Origin: an uncultured Bacteroidales bacterium
Lineage (GTDB): Bacteria > Bacteroidota > Bacteroidia > Bacteroidales > UBA932
Direction: 5' to 3'
DNA: 64,000 bases
Assembly: GCA_934726455.1 (NCBI GenBank)
Contig: CAKVDS010000005.1
Coordinates: 11,679 to 75,678 of the forward strand
Below are positions 61,313 to 64,000 of this stretch, in pieces (positions within the stretch are counted from its first letter, which is position 1; every line of letters begins with the position of its first letter). The notes beneath the pieces are model-generated. The model had not been told where the DNA came from and did not search any database. It worked only from the letters and a program-made list of their open reading frames with translations. The position numbers and the translations under genes were made by a program.

Positions 61313-61826
61313 GCCTATTATCTCCATTGTGTCTTTATTATTCTGCACCTTTATAATGGGAGCTCAGACAATAGAAGAGATGCAACGGAAAATCGTCCCA
61401 GACTATATAGATGGCACAATATCAGAATATTGGGAAATAACCGTCAAGAATGTCTCTGATAAAACATATTTCTCTTGGATTGCTACCAGGCCATTGAGCG
61501 AAATGAAGACGACATTGTCGGTTATTAAAGAGTATTTCTTTTACCCCAAAGGGGACGACCAAGCATTGAATCTATTTACGATACTTACGGACTCTGTTAT
61601 TAGAGAACCGTATTATCCGACTATAGGGATTACATTTATCAAGAAGATCCAACCTGGCGAAACATTTAAATATGTCTTCATAGATAAGGACAAGGCTGAG
61701 CGTTATCTAGAAAGACTCGTGTCCGTAAGTTTATGTGATATTGAGAAATATCTTGACGTGAAGCATTCAGATATTTCTAGATTTGGAGATCTGTTTTATA
61801 AGGATGATTATGTGTTAATTAGATGA
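61302..61826 (+). CDS. Putative immunity protein, secreted
   Basis: The 174-residue product has a signal peptide (SIRPIISIVSLLFCTFIMGAQ) and an otherwise soluble domain (VPDYIDGTISEYWEITVKNVS, KKIQPGETFKYVFIDKDKAERY). I recognise no family. It starts 11 bases before the RHS toxin stop, is AT-rich like the toxin tip and has no promoter of its own, the typical placement of a cognate immunity gene. The signal peptide suggests neutralisation in the periplasm, which fits an extracytoplasmic peptidase-like tip. Neutralisation itself is not shown by the sequence. Confidence 0.65.
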   Translation: MSIRPIISIVSLLFCTFIMGAQTIEEMQRKIVPDYIDGTISEYWEITVKNVSDKTYFSWIATRPLSEMKTTLSVIKEYFFYPKGDDQALNLFTILTDSVIREPYYPTIGITFIKKIQPGETFKYVFIDKDKAERYLERLVSVSLCDIEKYLDVKHSDISRFGDLFYKDDYVLIR

Positions 61827-61974
61827 GTCGCGAGGGCTTTGGGAGAGATAAATGAAGGAGAGGTTACTCGTAGGAGCCATAAAACAAACAGGGACAGGAC
61901 AGAGCCTTCTCTTTCCCCGAAGAATCAGTCCAGCAAGGCGGCCCTTTTAAACAACAGGTTAATCAGACTAGAAA

Positions 61975-62625
61975 ATGAATTCGATGAACGCGCACACACC
62001 GATATGTAGTATGCTTCGCTATGCACTTGTTATTCTCTGTGCCATGATAGTTCATACACTATCCTTTGGGAAAGACATAAGTAAAGCATTGCCAAACGAG
62101 GCAGAGGTGTTCTATTTTCCTCCAGAAGTGGCGGATCCTTGGGATGTCATACATGATTCTGCGACCCCTCCGTCAGAACTAATTGAAAACAAATGGGCCA
62201 GAAGGGGTGTTATACGAAACAAAAAACATCTTGCCCAATTGGTTCCAAATTCTAGTTGTAAATCAGTGGACAGGAATTATATCGATTCAAGATTTGTTGT
62301 GCTGTTGAAATATGACACACACGTTGATACTTTAGCGTTGACGGATGCTCAGGCCGCACCAATCCAGTATAATTCTCGATTCTTTGAATCATCAGAATAC
62401 TATATTGCAGTACTGAATATATTAAAAAAATATGACTGGAAATTGCGGCTTTATGCAAACATACATTTCTATGATGGAGAATACCATTACGAACCGCACG
62501 AGAACTGTCTACAGAAATTTATCTGTAAAGAATTGCTATCGGCTTGGTTTAGAGACTATGCACGTATTATGAAAAAAGAAGACCCTAATTTTGAGGACTA
62601 CAATAAGGGAGTTCTATATCATTAG
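61975..62625 (+). CDS. Secreted orphan protein between the two RHS tips
   Basis: The 216-residue AT-rich gene has a hydrophobic signal (MLRYALVILCAMIVHTLSFGK) and a soluble mature part (NEAEVFYFPPEVADPWDVIHDS, RNKKHLAQLVPNSSCKSVDR). I recognise no family. Position and composition suggest an immunity gene left from an earlier tip, or a second accessory factor. A 148-base gap (61827-61974) before it contains no gene or clear promoter. An internal ATG at the LRYAL segment could be the real start. Confidence 0.6.
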   Translation: MNSMNAHTPICSMLRYALVILCAMIVHTLSFGKDISKALPNEAEVFYFPPEVADPWDVIHDSATPPSELIENKWARRGVIRNKKHLAQLVPNSSCKSVDRNYIDSRFVVLLKYDTHVDTLALTDAQAAPIQYNSRFFESSEYYIAVLNILKKYDWKLRLYANIHFYDGEYHYEPHENCLQKFICKELLSAWFRDYARIMKKEDPNFEDYNKGVLYH

Positions 62626-62637
62626 AATCGAGGCATC

Positions 62638-63519
62638 ATGAATCCGATGATTTATATTAGTGCCGTGCGCTCGCGGAGCGACTACTACCCGTTCGGGACG
62701 CGGACGGGGACATACGCGGCGGCTGCCGATGCGGACGGGCGCTGGCGCTTCTCGGGCAAGGAGTGGCAGGCGGAGCCGGCCGGACTGCAGCTGCTGGACT
62801 TCGGCGCGCGGATGTACGACCCCACCACCGCCTCCTGGCTCTCGCAGGACCCGATGGCGGAGAAGTACCCCTCCCTCTCACCCTACTCCTACTGCGCCGG
62901 GGATCCGATCGGCCTCATTGACGAGGAGGGCAGGAGGATAATAATTCCGAACCGATATGCACAAACCGTGATTAAGTATACTGTACCTAATTCAGATTAT
63001 GCATTTTTATCATTCAATGGAGTTGGTGTTCTAGATAATACCCTACTTCAAGAATCTACAAGCAGCTCGAATGTAATGTCAGCATTAAAAATGTTGTCAA
63101 ATAGTGAAGTTGATTATATCTACAATATTTCTGAAGATGCCTTTGGAGACAAGTTTTATGATGACAAGAAAGGCAATTTTTATTATGGTGTAACATTGAT
63201 GCCAAGCGCTAGCAATAATCCTTCTCCTGATTCCAATGTTTATGTCTTTACTGCTTCATTCTTAAGTGAAGAGAAGAAAGTCGCAAACGCAGCACATGAG
63301 TTATATGGACATGCATATTTCTATGAATTGAAAAAGCAAGGGCGAAATGTAAACCCTAACCATACTCGGGCTATTATTGGATATGGTACAGAAAAAGACA
63401 GTTTATTAGGTGAACTACAATACCCGATATATGGAAATACAAACCAACTATTAGAGGAGACCATTGAAAAAATGGTTAAAGAGTCATTGGAGAATTATTT
63501 TGATAGAATCAATGAATAG
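62638..63519 (+). pseudogene. Displaced RHS tip cassette (silent toxin C-terminus)
   Basis: A 293-codon frame without a signal peptide. Codons 9-101 are a near-copy of the end of the RHS core (YYPFGTR, LLDFGARMYDPTTASWLSQD, DPIGLIDEEG), and codons 102-293 are a different tip. This tip is distantly similar to the expressed one (NGVGVLDNTLLQ versus NGDGYIDNEALLK) and carries H220-E-L-Y-G-H225, with a further His 17 residues later. It lacks the RHS shell and a visible promoter, so it is probably an unexpressed orphan tip that becomes active only after recombination with the full RHS gene. The ATG at 62638 may not be used. A secreted ORF overlaps its 3' end by 8 bases. Confidence 0.75.
62662..62940 (+). 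repeat. RHS-core direct repeat, copy 2 (silent cassette)
   Basis: Near-identical to 60419-60697, same length and orientation. It is strongly GC-rich, in contrast to the AT-rich DNA on both sides, so it stands out as a piece of RHS core placed before a tip sequence. Confidence 0.92.
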
Positions 63520-64000
63520 TGCCATTATTGCGATGCTTTTGTCAGCAATTTTTTTTTGCTCGACAAAAGAAATACAGGATCTACAATCATGCAAATATGA
63601 GATTGCTTTACCGTGTCAAGACTACAGGATTCAAGTTGACAAATACGATGAAGGGATAATCTATTATTACTATTTCAAGGATGGTGGAGTTATAATCGTC
63701 ACGGAAGGCTCATTACTTGAATTTGATTTTGAGACACTTGAACCGTTGGCTTGTTCATTGAAAACAATTATTGGTAAAATTGATGAAAAGTACTGGAGAC
63801 GCGACAATGTGCGAGGAAAGGTCAGGGCATATTATGTTAATGTGCCAGAGGATTCAAAGAAGGCGTATGATGCATCTCTAAATTCTATCATACTGCTTCA
63901 GAACTTAGCCGGCTGTCGTGATGATCTGAGTTTTTCACTTTCTTGTACCCAAAAGTCGCAAATATCTGAAAATAAACCGCAAAAGTATTGCACACTCCAA
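63512..64000 (+). CDS. Putative immunity protein of the silent tip, partial
   Basis: An open frame from ATG at 63512 runs off the window end (163 codons visible). It starts 8 bases before the stop of the displaced tip. The N-terminus NSAIIAMLLSAIFFCSTKE is a signal or lipoprotein-like signal, although the lipobox is poor. The mature part is rich in Tyr, Asp and Lys (DEGIIYYYYFKDGG) and resembles nothing I know. The arrangement copies that of the expressed RHS gene and its overlapping secreted partner, so an immunity role for the second tip is inferred. Confidence 0.6.
   Translation, partial: MNSAIIAMLLSAIFFCSTKEIQDLQSCKYEIALPCQDYRIQVDKYDEGIIYYYYFKDGGVIIVTEGSLLEFDFETLEPLACSLKTIIGKIDEKYWRRDNVRGKVRAYYVNVPEDSKKAYDASLNSIILLQNLAGCRDDLSFSLSCTQKSQISENKPQKYCTLQ

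Noticed and set aside
1..64000. CRISPR arrays, rRNA genes, complete insertion sequences or prophage genes
   Set aside because: No regularly spaced short repeats, rRNA stretches, transposase or phage structural genes were seen by eye on either strand.

Overview
The window is chromosomal DNA of a fairly GC-rich Bacteroidota, most likely order Bacteroidales. The signs are a SusC/SusD starch locus, a bacterial serine palmitoyltransferase, a fused SecDF, an NfeD/FloA pair, LytTR two-component signalling, LptC and PpiD in one gene row, and -7 promoter elements of the Bacteroidota type (TAnnTTTG). I cannot name the genus.

Layout: 1-1.6 kb is accessory: a small lipoprotein gene between two copies of a 141-base palindromic repeat, then a 235-base element with perfect 23-base terminal inverted repeats. 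1.6-4.2 kb holds serine palmitoyltransferase, a short-chain reductase and GTP cyclohydrolase I. 4.2-6.1 kb (minus) is a LytTR regulator/histidine kinase pair. 6.2-22.2 kb is a polysaccharide utilization locus for starch: MFS transporter, SusC, SusD, SusE/F-like protein, GH13 amylase, a fusion of two GH13 enzymes, GH97 glucosidase and GH77 glucanotransferase. In outline the surface proteins bind and cut starch, SusCD imports the maltodextrins, periplasmic enzymes reduce them, and the MFS protein and glucanotransferase finish uptake and use. 22.1-40 kb is mostly minus-strand housekeeping (dnaE, secDF, ppiD, lptC, TPR protein, outer-membrane protein, coaX, mfd), with nfeD-floA on plus. 40.2-54.7 kb is mostly plus-strand housekeeping (ruvB, frdAB, ybeY, mnmG, sufS, sufE, a MIP18-like gene, folK, glyS, a ThiL-like gene), with hflX, tonB and ruvA on minus.

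The switch of gene direction and of strand composition near 40 kb falls on a 255-base AT-rich gap between mfd and ruvB with repeated TTATCAACA-like 9-mers. I propose this as the chromosomal replication origin.

54.8-64 kb is a two-gene RHS system. The second protein ends in an AT-rich tip domain with an HExxGH zinc-type motif. A signal-peptide gene overlaps its 3' end, followed by another secreted orphan and a second, displaced RHS tip preceded by a 279-base near-copy of the RHS core. This second tip also carries HExxGH and is overlapped by another small secreted ORF that runs off the window. The arrangement looks like an expressed polymorphic toxin plus a silent replacement cassette, and it is the most novel-looking system here. 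Other oddities are a ThiL homologue that has lost its catalytic aspartates, a type III pantothenate kinase without its first aspartate, and fumarate reductase FrdAB with no adjacent cytochrome subunit.
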